Below, one piece after another: positions 35,892 to 47,236 of a DNA stretch of 64,000 nt. Source of the DNA: Siderastrea radians (taxonomy: Eukaryota > Cnidaria > Anthozoa > Scleractinia > Rhizangiidae); the NCBI GenBank assembly GCA_964017195.1, contig OZ024896.1:36408307-36472306 (forward strand), in the 5' to 3' direction. The notes beneath the pieces are model-generated. The model was not told the DNA's origin, searched no databases, and saw only the letters and a list, made by a program, of their open reading frames with translations. The first letter of the stretch is position 1; every line of letters starts with the position of its first letter. The position numbers and the translations under genes were made by a program.

Positions 35892-37569
35892 CTAACTCTA
35901 TCTGATGAAATCCAAGACGGAGGTCCAATTTCGAAAACACTGTACTGCCATTGAGGTTCTCTAACACTTCATCCACAGTTGGTATAGGAATCCTTTCGCG
36001 AATAATAGCTGCATTTGCCTTTCTCATGTCCACACACAACCTGATATCCCCTGATGCCTTCGGCGCAATCACCACCGGACTAATCCACGACGTCGGCCCA
36101 TCTACCCGCTCCACAATATCCTTAGCAATGAGGTCTTCTACCTTCGCCGTTACTTTCTTTCGCAGTGCAAATGGAACACGCCTTGGCTTCTGAGCTATTG
36201 GTGTCACATCTGGGTCAACATTTAATTTCAACTGGTAGTCCTTAAGTTTACCGACACCCACAAACACCTTTGGGTACTTAGCCTGAAGAGCTGGGGCTAG
36301 GTCCTCCCCGACAACATTGCATTGCACCGATCCACCACTGGCACCCAAACCGATTCGTAGCAGACCCAGGTCCCTTGAAGTTTCATGGCCCAGCAGACAC
36401 CTTCCAGCCTTGGTCACCACTAAGTGTGAATTTATCTTCTTGTCACCCGCTGAGATCTCAACTCCAACCTGACCGATTACTTCTAACTCCTTTCCACCAT
36501 ACGCATACAACCGCTTGTGGCAATCTTCCATCTTCGCCGTAAGGCCTTGTGCCTTAAGTTCCTCATATTGTTTCATTCCTATGAGGTTGCTTACCGAGCC
36601 AGAGTCAATAAGAACCCTTGTTGTAATGCCACTAACACTTACTTCTACTACTGGTTCTTTAGAACTGATTACATTGCATGTTTCCTCTCTATTTTCAGTC
36701 ACTGCGAATGCAAAAGCACAGTCCTCCTCACTATCGGATACCTCTTGATCACCCACAAAGTTAGCATTGTGACTCGGGCGTCGCTGATTTGTTTTACTTT
36801 TGCTTCCCCAACTATCACTCTTTCCCTGACAACACAAAGCAAAATGGCCATACCTTCCACATTTTGCACATTTCTTTCCTTTTGCTGGGCAGTTCCAGTC
36901 CCTTGCCAGATGCCCCTCTCTTCCACAATTGTAGCACTTTCTGCTTTTCTCATCCCCTTTTCCTTGTCTTGTCTTGACTGCATTGACACTGTCTTCCACT
37001 ACTTGCGGTGTCGGTGGGCTCACCGTCATGTTTGTTGCCTGTCGCCCCGCCGCTTCCCACGCACGAGCTGTATCTAACGCCTCTTCCAGTGTAATATTCC
37101 TTTGTTCCAACAGTTTTCTCTTGAGTTCAAAATCCGTTAACTTCTCGATCAGCTGGTCCCTCAAATTGTCGTTCAAACTCGTTCCAAAATTGCAGTGTCG
37201 GGCCTGTTTTCTTAGCCGAACCATAAACTGGTCAGCAGTCTCTCCATCTTGTGGTGTAAGTTGGCGAAAAACATGGCGTTCGTAGGGAATGTTCTCCTCG
37301 ACTCGAAAGTAGGAGTCCAGCTTGCGAATGGCAATTTTGTAAGCATTGTCACCCTCCTCTGGGACAGGGCCAGGGTCTTGTAGATCTTCAAATATGTCTT
37401 GTACTTCCATCCCGGCGAAATGCAAGAGTTGAGATGTCTTCTTACAAACATTTTCGATGCCCTTTCCCTCGGCATAATATTCGAACGCGCGCTTCCATTT
37501 ACGCCACCTCTCTGCGACTTGCGAAGCCGGTCCGGTTAAATCCAATGGCGGTAAGTGCCTCTCAGTCAT
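35860..37569 (-). CDS. Ty3/gypsy Gag, protease and N-terminal reverse transcriptase
   Basis: This 569-residue frame starts 23 bp inside the 5' LTR. Residues 1-180 resemble a Ty3/gypsy capsid region (retrotransposon gag domain). Two zinc knuckles follow: C212-x2-C-x4-H-x6-C, with a wider final spacing than the usual x4, and C234-x2-C-x4-H-x4-C. These bind genomic RNA. The aspartic protease active site is DSG at 322-324. The reverse transcriptase begins around residue 460 and includes VDMRKAN (513-519) and the first catalytic Asp D549 in FSKLDLRLGFHQI. The frame then terminates at ICHT and stop, in the middle of the RT fingers/palm, while RT sequence continues in a different frame. The break is inside a conserved domain, so it is a mutation, not a programmed shift. 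Gag and Pol share one frame up to there. Confidence 0.93.
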   Translation of the reverse strand: MTERHLPPLDLTGPASQVAERWRKWKRAFEYYAEGKGIENVCKKTSQLLHFAGMEVQDIFEDLQDPGPVPEEGDNAYKIAIRKLDSYFRVEENIPYERHVFRQLTPQDGETADQFMVRLRKQARHCNFGTSLNDNLRDQLIEKLTDFELKRKLLEQRNITLEEALDTARAWEAAGRQATNMTVSPPTPQVVEDSVNAVKTRQGKGDEKSRKCYNCGREGHLARDWNCPAKGKKCAKCGRYGHFALCCQGKSDSWGSKSKTNQRRPSHNANFVGDQEVSDSEEDCAFAFAVTENREETCNVISSKEPVVEVSVSGITTRVLIDSGSVSNLIGMKQYEELKAQGLTAKMEDCHKRLYAYGGKELEVIGQVGVEISAGDKKINSHLVVTKAGRCLLGHETSRDLGLLRIGLGASGGSVQCNVVGEDLAPALQAKYPKVFVGVGKLKDYQLKLNVDPDVTPIAQKPRRVPFALRKKVTAKVEDLIAKDIVERVDGPTSWISPVVIAPKASGDIRLCVDMRKANAAIIRERIPIPTVDEVLENLNGSTVFSKLDLRLGFHQIELDEGSRDICHT

Positions 37570-37576
37570 ATTTGGA

Positions 37577-37591
37577 CCATCTTCGTCGCCA
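37577..37591 (-). other. Primer-binding site, probably tRNA-Ser
   Basis: One base inside the 5' LTR on the minus strand reads TGGCGACGAAGATGG. TGG pairs with the CCA tail of a tRNA, and the rest fits, with one mismatch, the 3' acceptor and T-stem of animal tRNA-Ser of the GCT type as I recall it. This would suit a Mag-like Ty3/gypsy lineage; that lineage assignment is an inference. Confidence 0.65.
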
Positions 37592-37592
37592 A

Positions 37593-37754
37593 TGTAGTAT
37601 TCTTAAAGGCCACAAAGGCCAGCAACTTGATCACACAAAGTAGCACTTCCACATACGCACTAAGCATCTCCAGAACACTCCTTCGCTAGACACGTGACCA
37701 CAGTTTCCCGCGCTGTGGGAGTCCCGGATGTCTATACAAATGTGTAACACTACA
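37593..37754 (-). repeat. 5' LTR
   Basis: 162-bp LTR at the transcriptional start side, with TGTAGT/ACTACA ends, 161 of 162 positions matching the 3' LTR by eye. It would hold the element's promoter and polyadenylation signals; no clear TATA box was identified. Confidence 0.95.
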
Positions 37755-40700
37755 ATTTTTCTCTGAGAAAACCAACCGTTTTTTCAAAAAATTTTCAGCC
37801 TCAAACTTAAGCAAATCCGACCATAGTTGTAATCCTTTTTTATCTGGGAAATCCAACTGTTGTTTCAATGATTTTTTTCTTGAAGTTAATGGAAATCTGA
37901 CTATAATTGCAATTCTTTTTTATCTGAGAAATCAAACTATCTTTTCAATGTTTCTTTACTTTGCATTTGAAGCAAATCTAACCATAGTTGCAACCCTTTT
38001 TTATCTCAGAAATCCAACCATTTTTTCAATGATTTTTTGGCTTGAATTTGAAGAAAATCTGACCATAATTGCAACGCTTTTGTATCCCAGGAATTCAACC
38101 GTTGCTTCAGTGATATTTTAGCTTTAAATTTAAGCAAATATGACCATGGTTGCAATCCTTTTTTATCTAAGAAATCCCAGCGTTGTTTCAATAACTTTTT
38201 AACTTGAATTTGAAAGAATTCTGACGATAGTTGGGATCCATTTTTCTCTAAGAAAACCAAGCTTTGTTTTAAAGATTTTTCACCCTCAAACGTAAGCAAA
38301 TCTGACCATAGTTGCTGATTCTTTAGCTTGAATTTAATGGAAATCTGACCATAATTGCATTCCCTTTTTATCTGAGAAATCCGACCATTGTTTTAATGTT
38401 TTTTTACTTTGAATTTGAAGGAAATCTAACCATAGTTGCAATCCTTTTTTATGTCAGAAATCCAACGATTTTTTCAATGATTTTTTGGTTTGACTTTAAA
38501 GGAAATCTGACCATAATTGGAATCCTTTTTTATTTGTGAAATCCAACCACTTTTTCAATGATTTTTAGGCTTGAATTTGAACGAAATCTGACCATAATTG
38601 CATTTCTTTTTTATCTGAGAAATCCAAATGTTTTTCAATTTTTTTACTTTGAATTTGAAGCAAATCTAACCATAGTTGCAATCCTTTTTTATCTGGGGAA
38701 TCCAACCGTTGTTTCAATGATTCTTTTGCTTGATTTTGATGGAAATCTGACCATAATTGCAATCCTTTTTTATCTGAGAAATCCAACAATTGTTTCAATC
38801 TTGTTTTTCTTAGAATTTGAAGGAAATCTAACCATAAATGCATTCCTTTTTTTATCTGAGAAATCCAACCATTGTTTCAATGTTTTTTTACTTTCAAATT
38901 AAAGGAAATCTAACCATAGTTGCAATCTTTTTTTATCTAAGAAATCCAAACATTTTTTTCAATAATTTTTGGGCTTAAATTTAAAGGAAATCTTACCATA
39001 ATTGCAACGCTTTTGTATCTGAGAAATGCAACCGTTGTTTCAGTGATATTTCAGCTTTAAATTTAAGGAAATCTGACCATGGTTGCGATCTTTTTTTATT
39101 TGAGAATTCAACCGTTGTCTCAATGACTTTTTAACTTGAATTTCAAAGAAATCCGACGATATTTGCAATCCATTTTTCTCTGAGAAAACCTGCCGTTGTT
39201 TCCAAACTTTTTCAGCCTTAAACTTAAGCAAATCCGACCATAGTTGGAATATTTTTTTATCTGGGAAATCCAACCGTTGTTTCAATGATTCTTTTGCTTG
39301 AATTTAATGGCAGTTTGACCATAATTGGGATTCTTTTTTATCTGAGAAATGCAACCATTGTTTCAATGTTTTTTTACTTTGCATTTGAAGCAAATCTAAC
39401 AATAGTTGCAATCCTTTTTTATCTGAGAAATCGAACCATTTTTTCAATGATTTTTTAGCTTGAATTTAAAGGAAATCTGACCATAATTGCAACGCTTTTG
39501 TATCCAAGGAATTCAACCTTTGTTTTAGTGATATTTCAGCTGTAAATTTAAGCAAATATGACCATGGTTGCAATCCTTTTTGATCTAAGAAATCCCACCG
39601 TTGTTTCAACGACTTTTTAACTTGAATTTGAAGGAAATCTGAGGATAGTTGGAATCCATTTTTCTCTAAGAAAACCAACCGTTCTTTCAAAGATTTTTCA
39701 GCCTCAAAGGTAAGCAAATCTGACCATAGTTGCATCCTTTTTTTGTCTGGGAAATCCAACGGTTGTTTCAATGATTCTTTAGCTTGAATTTAATGGCAAT
39801 CTGACCATAATTGCAATCCTTTTTTATCTGAGAAATCCAACCATTGTTTCAATGTTTTTCTACTTTGAATTTGAAGCAAATCTGACCATGGTTGCAATCC
39901 TTTTTTAATCTGTGAAATCCCACCGTTGTTTCAATGATTTTTTAACTTGAATTAGAAGGAAATCCGGCCATAGTTGCAATCCATTTTTCTCTGAGAAAAC
40001 TAACCGTTCTTTCAAAAATGTTTGAGTTTCAAACTTAACCACATCCGACCATAGTTGCAATCCTTTTTTATCTGGGAAATCCAACCGTTGTTTCAATGAT
40101 TCTTTTGCTTGAATTTGATGGAAATCTGACCATAGTTGCAATCCTTTTTATCTGAGAAATCCAACCATTGTTTCAATGTTTTTTTACTTTCAATTTGAAG
40201 CAAATCTAATCAAATCTAATCTGACCATAATTGCAACGCTTTTCTATCCGAGGAATTCAACCGTTTTTTCAGTGATATTTCAGCTTTAAATTTAAGCAAT
40301 CTGACCATGATTGCAATCCTTTTTTATCTGAGAAATCCCACCGTTGTTTCGATGACTTTTTAACTTGAATTTGAAGGAAATCTGACGATAGTTGGAATCC
40401 ATTTTTCTCTAAGAAAACCAATCGTTGTTTCAAAGATTTTTCAGCCTCAAACTTAAGGAAATCCGACCATAGTTGCATTCTTTTTTATCTGGGAAATCCA
40501 ACCGTTGTTTCAATGATGTTTTTCCTTGAATTTGATGGAAATCTGACCATAATTGCAATCCCTTTTTATCTGAGAAATCCAACCATTTTTCCAATGTTTT
40601 TTGACTTTAAAAATTTGAAGGAAATCTAACCATAGTTGCAAACCTTTTTTATTTGTGAAATTCAACCGTTGTTTCAATGATTCTTTTGATTGAATTTAAT

Positions 40701-41064
40701 GGAAATCTGACCATAACTGCAAATGGAAAACCAATCGTTGTTTCAAAGATTTTTCAGCCTCAAACTTAAGCAAATCCGACCATAGTTGCATTCTTTTTTT
40801 ATCTGGGAACTCCAACCGTTGTTTCAATCATGTTTTTGCTTGAATGTAAGCAGATCTGACCATGGTTGCAATCCTTTTTTATCTGAGAAATCCCATCGTT
40901 GTTTCAATGATTTTTTAACTTGAATTTGAAGGAAATCGGACCATAGTTGCAATCCCTTTTTCTCTGAGAAAACAAACCGTTGTTTCAAAGATTTTTCAGC
41001 CGTAAATTTAAGCAAATCCGACTATAGTTGCAATCCTTTTTTTCCTTGAAATCCAGCCGTTGTT

Positions 41065-41541
41065 TCAATGATTCTTTTGATTGAATTTGATAGAAATCTG
41101 ACCATAATTGAATCCTTTTTTATCTAAGAAATCCAACCATTGTTTCAATGTTTTTTTACTTTGAATTTCAAGCATATTTAACCGTAGTTGCAATGCTCTT
41201 TTCTCTGAGAATTCCAACCATTGTTTCAATGTGTTTTTACTCTCAATTAGAAGGAAATCTAAGCATAGTTGCAATCCTTTTTTATCTGAGAAATCCAGCC
41301 ATTTTTTCAATGATCTGTTGGCTAGAATTTGAAGGAAATCTGACCATAATTGCATTCCTTTTTTATATGAGAAATCCAACCATTGTTTCAATGTTTGTTT
41401 ACTTTGAATTTGAAGCAAATCTAAGCATAGTTGCAATCCTTTTTTATCTGAGAAATCCAGCCATTTTTTCAATGATTGTTTGGCTTGAAGTTGAAGGAAA
41501 TCTGACCATAATTGCAACGCTTTTGTATGCGAGGAACTCAA
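41065..41541 (-). repeat. C-D monomer dimer expansion
   Basis: Consecutive monomers alternate between the C type (KKSLKKWLDF words) and the D type (QSKKTLKQWLDF words) at least twice before the order continues. This makes a local 162-bp dimer repeat inserted into the six-class unit. Confidence 0.7.
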
Positions 41542-41849
41542 CGGTTGTTTTTAGTGATATTTCAGCTGTAAATTTAAGCAAATCTGATCATGATTGCAAT
41601 CCTTTTTATCTGAGAAATCCCACCGTTGTTTCAATGACTTTTAAACTTGAATTTGAAGAACATCTGACGATAGTTGGAATCTATTTTTCTCTAAGAAAAC
41701 CAACCGTTGTTTCAAAGATTTTTCAGCCTCAAACATAAGCAAATCCGACGATAGTTGCATTCTTTTTTATCTGGGAAATCCAACCGTTGTTTCAATGATT
41801 TTTTGGCTTGAATTTGATGGAAATCTGACCATAATTGCAATTCTTTTTT

Positions 41850-43425
41850 ATCTGAGAAATGCAACCATTGTTTCAATGTTTTTTCCTTTGCATTTTAAGC
41901 AAATCTAACAATAGTTACAATCCTTTTTTATCTGAGAAATCGAGCCATTTTTCAATGACTTTTTAGCTTGAATTTAAAGGAAATCTGACCATAATTGCAA
42001 CGCTTTTGTATCCAAGGAATTCAACCTTTGTTTTAGTGATATTTCAGCTTTAAATTTAAGCAAATATGACCATGGTTGCAATCCTTTTTTATCTAAGAAA
42101 TCCCACCGTTGTGTCAACGACTTTTTAACTTGAATTTGAAGGAAATCTGACGATAGTTGGAATCCATTTTTCTCGAAGAAAACCAATCCTTTTTTTATCT
42201 AAGAAATCCCACCGTTGTTTCAATGACTTTTAAACTTGAATTTGAAGGAAATCTGACGATAGTTGGAATCCATTTTTCTCTAAGAAAACCAACCGTTGTT
42301 TCAAAGATTTTTCAGCCTCAAACATAAGCAAATCCGACGATAGTTGCATTCTTTTTTTATCTGTGAAATCCAACCGTTGTTTCAATAATCTTTTGGCTTG
42401 AATTTGATGGAAATCTGACCATAATTGCAATCATTTTTTATCTGAGAAATCCAACCATTGTTTCAATGTTTCTTTACTTTAAATTTGAAGGAAATCTAAC
42501 CATAGTTGCAATCCTTTTTTATCTGTGAAATGCAACCATCTTTAAATAATTTTTGGCCTTGAATTTAAAGGAAATCTGACCATAATTGCAACATTTTTGT
42601 ATCTGAGAAATGCAACCGTTGTTTCAGTGTTATTTCAGCTTTAAATTTAAGCAAATCTGACCATGGTTGCAATCCTTTTTTATCTAAGAAATCCCACCGT
42701 TGTTTCAATGATATTTTAATTTGAATTTTAAGGAAATCCGACCATAGTTGCAATCCATTTTTCTCTGAGAAAACCTACCGTTGTTTCAAAGATTTTTCAG
42801 CCTTAAACTTAAGGAAATCCGACCATAGTTGCAGTCTTTTTTTATCTGGGAAATCCAACCGTTGTTTCAATGATTCTTTTGCTTTAATTTGATAGAAATC
42901 TGACCACAATTGCAATCCTTTTTTATCTGAGAAATCCAACCATTGTTTCAATGTTTTTTACTTTGAATTTGAAGCAAATCTGACCATGGTTGCAATCCTT
43001 TTTTTATCTGAGAAATCCCACCGTTTTTTCAATGATTTTTTAACTTGAATTTTAAGGAAATCCGACCATAGTTGCAATCCAATTTTCTCTGAGAAAACCA
43101 ACCGTTGTTTCAAATATTTTTCAGCCTTAAACATAAGGAAATCCGACCATAGTTGCAATCCTTTTTTATCTGGGAAATCCAACCGTAGTTTCAATGATTC
43201 TTTTGCTTGAATTTGATAGAAAACTGACCATAATTACAATCCTTTTTTATCTGAGAAATCCAACCATTGTTTCAATGTTTTTTTACTTTGAATTTGAAGC
43301 AAATCTAACCATAGTTGCAATCCTTTTTTAGCTGAGAAATCCAGCCATTTTTTCAATGATTTTTTGGCTTGAATTTGAAGGAAATCTGACCATAATTGCA
43401 TTTCTTTTTTATCTGAGAAATCCAA
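41850..43425. repeat. Segmental duplication, offset about 3,322 bp, copy 1
   Basis: Matches 45,172-46,745 with a constant offset of 3,320-3,322 bp. Shared marks are GTATCCAAGGAATTCAACC (GTATTCAAGG in the partner), the truncated monomer TCGAAGAAAACCAATCC, and TTTTAGCTGAGAAATCCAGC. 3,322 bp is almost exactly 41 monomers. Confidence 0.8.
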
Positions 43426-44678
43426 CCGTTGTTTCAATAATCTTTTTGCTTGAATTTGATGGAAATCTGACCATAATTGCAATCATTTTTTATCTGAGAA
43501 ATCCAACCATTGTTTCAATTTTGTTTTAGTTTAAATTTGAAGGAAATCTAACCATAGTTGCAATCCTTTTTTATCTGTGAAATGCAACCATCTTTAAATA
43601 ATTTTTGGCCTTGAATTTAGAGGAAATCTGACCATAATTGCAACATTTTTGTATCTGAGAAATGCAACCGTTGTTTCAGTGTTATTTCAGCTTTAAATTT
43701 AAGCAAATCTGACCATGGTTGCAATCCTTTTTTATCTAAGAAATCCCACCGTTGTTTCAATGATATTTTAATTTGAATTTTAAGGAAATCCGACCATAGT
43801 TGCAATCCATTTTTCTCTGAGAAAACCAACCGTTGTTTCAAAGATTTTTCAGTCTTAAACTTAAGCAAATCCGACCATAGTTGCAATCTTTTTTTATCTG
43901 GGAAATCCAACCGTTGTTTCAATGATTCTTTTGCTTTAATTTGATAGAAATCTGACCATAATTGCAATCCTTTTTTATCTGAGAAATCCAACCATTGTTT
44001 CAATGTTTGAAGCAAATCTGACCATGATTGCAATCCTTTTTTTATCTGAGAAATCCCACCGTTGTTTCAATGATTTTTTAACTTGAATTTTAAGGAAATC
44101 CGACCATAGTTGCAATCCAATTTTCTCTGAGAAAACCAACCGTTGTTTCAAATATTTTTCAGCCTTAAACTTAAGCAAATCCGACCATAGTTGCAATCCT
44201 TTTTTATCTGGGAAATCCAACCGTAGTTTCAATGATTCTTTTGCTTGAATTTGATAGAAAACTGACCATAATTACAATCCTTTTTTATCTGAGAAATCCA
44301 ACCATTGTTTCAATGTTTTTTTACTTTGAATTTGAAGCAAATCTAACCATAGTTGCAATCCTTTTTTAGCTGAGAAATCCAGCCATTTTTTCAATGATTT
44401 TTTGGCTTGAATTTGAAGGAAATCTGACCATAATTGCATTCCTTTTTTATCTGAGAAATCCAACCGTTGTTTCAATAATCTTTTTGCTTGAATTTGATGG
44501 AAATCTGACCATAATTGCAATCATTTTTTATCTGAGAAATCCAACCATTGTTTCAATGTTTTTTTACTTTAAATTTGAAGGAAATCTAACCATAGTTGCA
44601 ATCCTTTTTTATCTGTGAAATGCAACCATCTTTAAATAATTTTTGGCCTTGAATTTAAAGGAAATCTGACCATAATTG
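42968..44678. repeat. Tandem duplication of about 1,038 bp
   Basis: The block starting TTTGAAGCAAATCTGACCATGG at 42,968 recurs at 44,006. Shared variants include GCAATCCAATTTTCTCTGAG, CAACCGTAGTTTCAATG and TTTTAGCTGAGAAATCC. The second unit is partial, ending about 44,678. A related piece at 42,565-42,960 recurs at 43,617-44,000. Confidence 0.78.
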
Positions 44679-45171
44679 CATTCCTTTTTTATCTGAGAAA
44701 TCCATCCATTGTTTCAATGTTTTTTTACTTTGAATTTGAAGCAAATCTAACCATAGTTGGAATCCTTTTTTATCTGAGAAATCCAGCAATTTTTTCAGTG
44801 ATTTTTTGGCTTGAATTTGAAGGAAATCTGACCATAATTGCAACGCTTTAGTATCCGAGGAATTCAACCGTTGTTTCAGTGATATTTCAGCTTTAAATTT
44901 AAGCAACCATGATTGCAACCCTTTTTTATCTGAGAAATCCCACTGTTGTTTCAATGACTTTTTAACTTGAATTTGAAGGAAATCTGACGATAGTTGCAAT
45001 CCATATTTCTCTGAGAAAACCTACCGTTGTTTCAAAGATTTTTCAGCCTTAAACTTAAGCAAATCCGACCATAGTTGGAATCCTTTTTTATCTGGGAAAT
45101 CCAACCGTTGTTTCAATGATTCTTTTGCTTGAATTTAATGGCAATTTGACGATAATTGCAATTCTTTTTTA

Positions 45172-46745
45172 TCTGAGAAATGCAACCATTGTTTCAATGT
45201 TTTTTTACTTTGCATTTGAAGCAAATCTAACAATAGTTGCGATCCTTTTTTATCTGAGAAATCGAGCCATTTTTCAATGATTTTTTAGCTTGAATTTAAA
45301 GGAAATCTGACCATAATTGCAACGCTTTTGTATTCAAGGAATTCAACCTTTGTTTTAGTGATATTTCAGCTTTAAATTTAAGCAAATATGACCATGGTTG
45401 GAATTCTCTTCTATCTAAAAAATCCCACCGTTGTGTCAACGACTTTTTAACTTGAATTTGAAGGAAATCTGACGATAGTTGCAATCCATTTTTCTCGAAG
45501 AAAACCAATCCTTTTTTTATCTGAGAAATCCCACCGTTGTTTCAATGACTTTTAAACTTGAATTTGAAGGAAATCTGACGATAGTTGGAATCCATTTTTC
45601 TCTAAGAAAACCAACCGTTGTTTCAAAGATTTTTCAGCCTCAAACATAAGCAAATCCGACGATAGTTGCATTCTTTTTTTATCTGGGAAATCCAACCGTT
45701 GTTTCAATAATCTTTTGGCTTGAATTTGATGGAAATCTGACCATAATTGCAATCATTTTTTATCTGAGAAATCCAACCATTGTTTCAAAGTTTTTTTACT
45801 TTAAATTTGAAGGAAATCTAACCATAGTTGCAATCCTTTTTTATCTGTGAAATGCAACCATCTTTAAATAATTTCTGGTCTTGAATTTAAAGGAAATCTG
45901 ACCATAATTGCAACATTTTTGTATCTGAGAAATGCAACCGTTGTTTCAGTGTTATTTCAGCTTTAAATTTAAGCAAATCTGACCATGGTTGCAATCCTTT
46001 TTTATCTAAGAAATCCCACCGTTGTTTCAATGATTTTTTAATTTGAATTTTAAGGAAATCCGACCATAGTTGCAATCGATTTTTCTCTGAGAAAACCAAC
46101 CGTTGTTTCAAAGATTTTTCAGCCTTTAACTTAAGCAAATCCGACCATACTTGCAATCTTTTTTATCTGGGAAATCCAACCGTTGTTTCAATGATTCTTT
46201 TGCTTTAATTTGATAGAAATCTGACCATAATTGCAATCCTTTTTTATCTGAGAAATCCAACCATTGTTTCAATGTTTTTTACTTTGAATTTGAAGCAAAT
46301 CTGACCATGGTTGCAATCCTTTTTTATCTGAGAAATCCCACCGTTGTTTCAATGATTTTTTAACTTGAATTTTAAGGAAATCCGACCATAGTTGCAATCC
46401 AATTTTCTCTGAGAAAACCAACCGTTGTTTCAAATATTTTTCAGCCTTAAACTTAAGCAAATCCGACCATAGTTGCAATCCTTTTTTATCTGGGAAATCC
46501 AACCGTAGTTGCAATGATTCTTTTGCTTGAATTTGATAGAAAACTGACCATAATTACAATCCTTTTTTATCTGAGAAATCCAACCATTGTTTCAATGTTT
46601 TTTTACTTTGAATTTGAAGCAAATCTAACCATAGTTGCAATCCTTTTTTAGCTGAGAAATCCAGCCATTTTTTCAATGATTTTTTGGCTTGAATTTGAAG
46701 GAATTCTGACCATAATTGCATTCCTTTTTTATCTGAGTAATCCAA
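45172..46745. repeat. Segmental duplication, offset about 3,322 bp, copy 2
   Basis: Partner of 41,850-43,425. The two diverge at the right end, where this copy reads GAATTCTGACCATAATTGC followed by CTGAGTAATCC. Confidence 0.8.
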
Positions 46746-47230
46746 CCATTGTTTCAATGTTTTTTTACTTTGAATTTGGAGCAAATCTAACCATAGTTAG
46801 AATCCTTTTTTATCTGAGAAATCCAGCAATTTTTTCAGTGATTTTTTGGCTTGAATTTGAAGGAAATTTGACCATAATTGCTTTCCTTTTTTATCTGAGA
46901 AATCCAACCATTGTTTCAATGTTTTTTTACTTTGAATTTGAAGCAAATCTAACCATAGTTGCAATCCTTTTTTAGCTGAGAAATCCAGCCATTTTTTCAA
47001 TGATTTTTTGGCTTGAATTTGAAGGAAATCTGACCATAATTGCATTCCTTTTTTATCTGAGAAATCCAACCATTGTTTCAATGTTTTTTTACTTTGAATT
47101 TGAAGCAAATCTAACCATAGTTAGAATCCTTTTTTATCTGAGAAATCCAGCAATTTTTTCAGTGATTTTTTGGCTTGAATTTGAAGGAAATCTGACCATA
47201 ATTGCAACGCTTTAGTATCCGAGGAATTCA
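46554..47230 (-). repeat. C-D dimer array
   Basis: C and D monomers alternate through about eight consecutive units. Copies 324 bp apart (four monomers) are nearly identical, for example around 46,676 and 47,000. The six-class order is suspended here. The stretch ends at 47,238 with a sharp junction, TTCAACCGTTG|CAATCC, between two monomer classes. Confidence 0.8.
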
Positions 47231-47236
47231 ACCGTT

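Larger units (their letters stand above)
33185..37754 (-). mobile_element. Ty3/gypsy LTR retrotransposon, complete but frame-broken
   Basis: A 4,570-bp element lies in the minus direction. Two 162-bp LTRs begin TGTAGT and end ACTACA. The flanking 5-bp ATTTT (33,180-33,184 and 37,755-37,759) is a target-site duplication; removing the insert and one ATTTT restores a normal class F monomer. A primer-binding site abuts the 5' LTR and a purine tract abuts the 3' LTR. The domain order Gag, zinc knuckles, protease, reverse transcriptase, RNase H, integrase is that of Ty3/gypsy (Metaviridae-type) elements, with no envelope gene seen. The coding region is divided by two frame breaks. GC content is clearly higher than in the satellite. 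Confidence 0.96.

Noticed and set aside
33787..37285. Plus-strand open frames inside the retrotransposon (for example 36,517-37,077)
   Set aside because: They are shadows of the minus-strand Gag-Pol coding sequence and show no recognisable domain.
41148..41738. Hydrophobic plus-strand frames (FYLRNPT repeats) as multi-pass membrane proteins
   Set aside because: They are the opposite-strand reading of the same satellite. The hydrophobicity follows from the T-rich strand.
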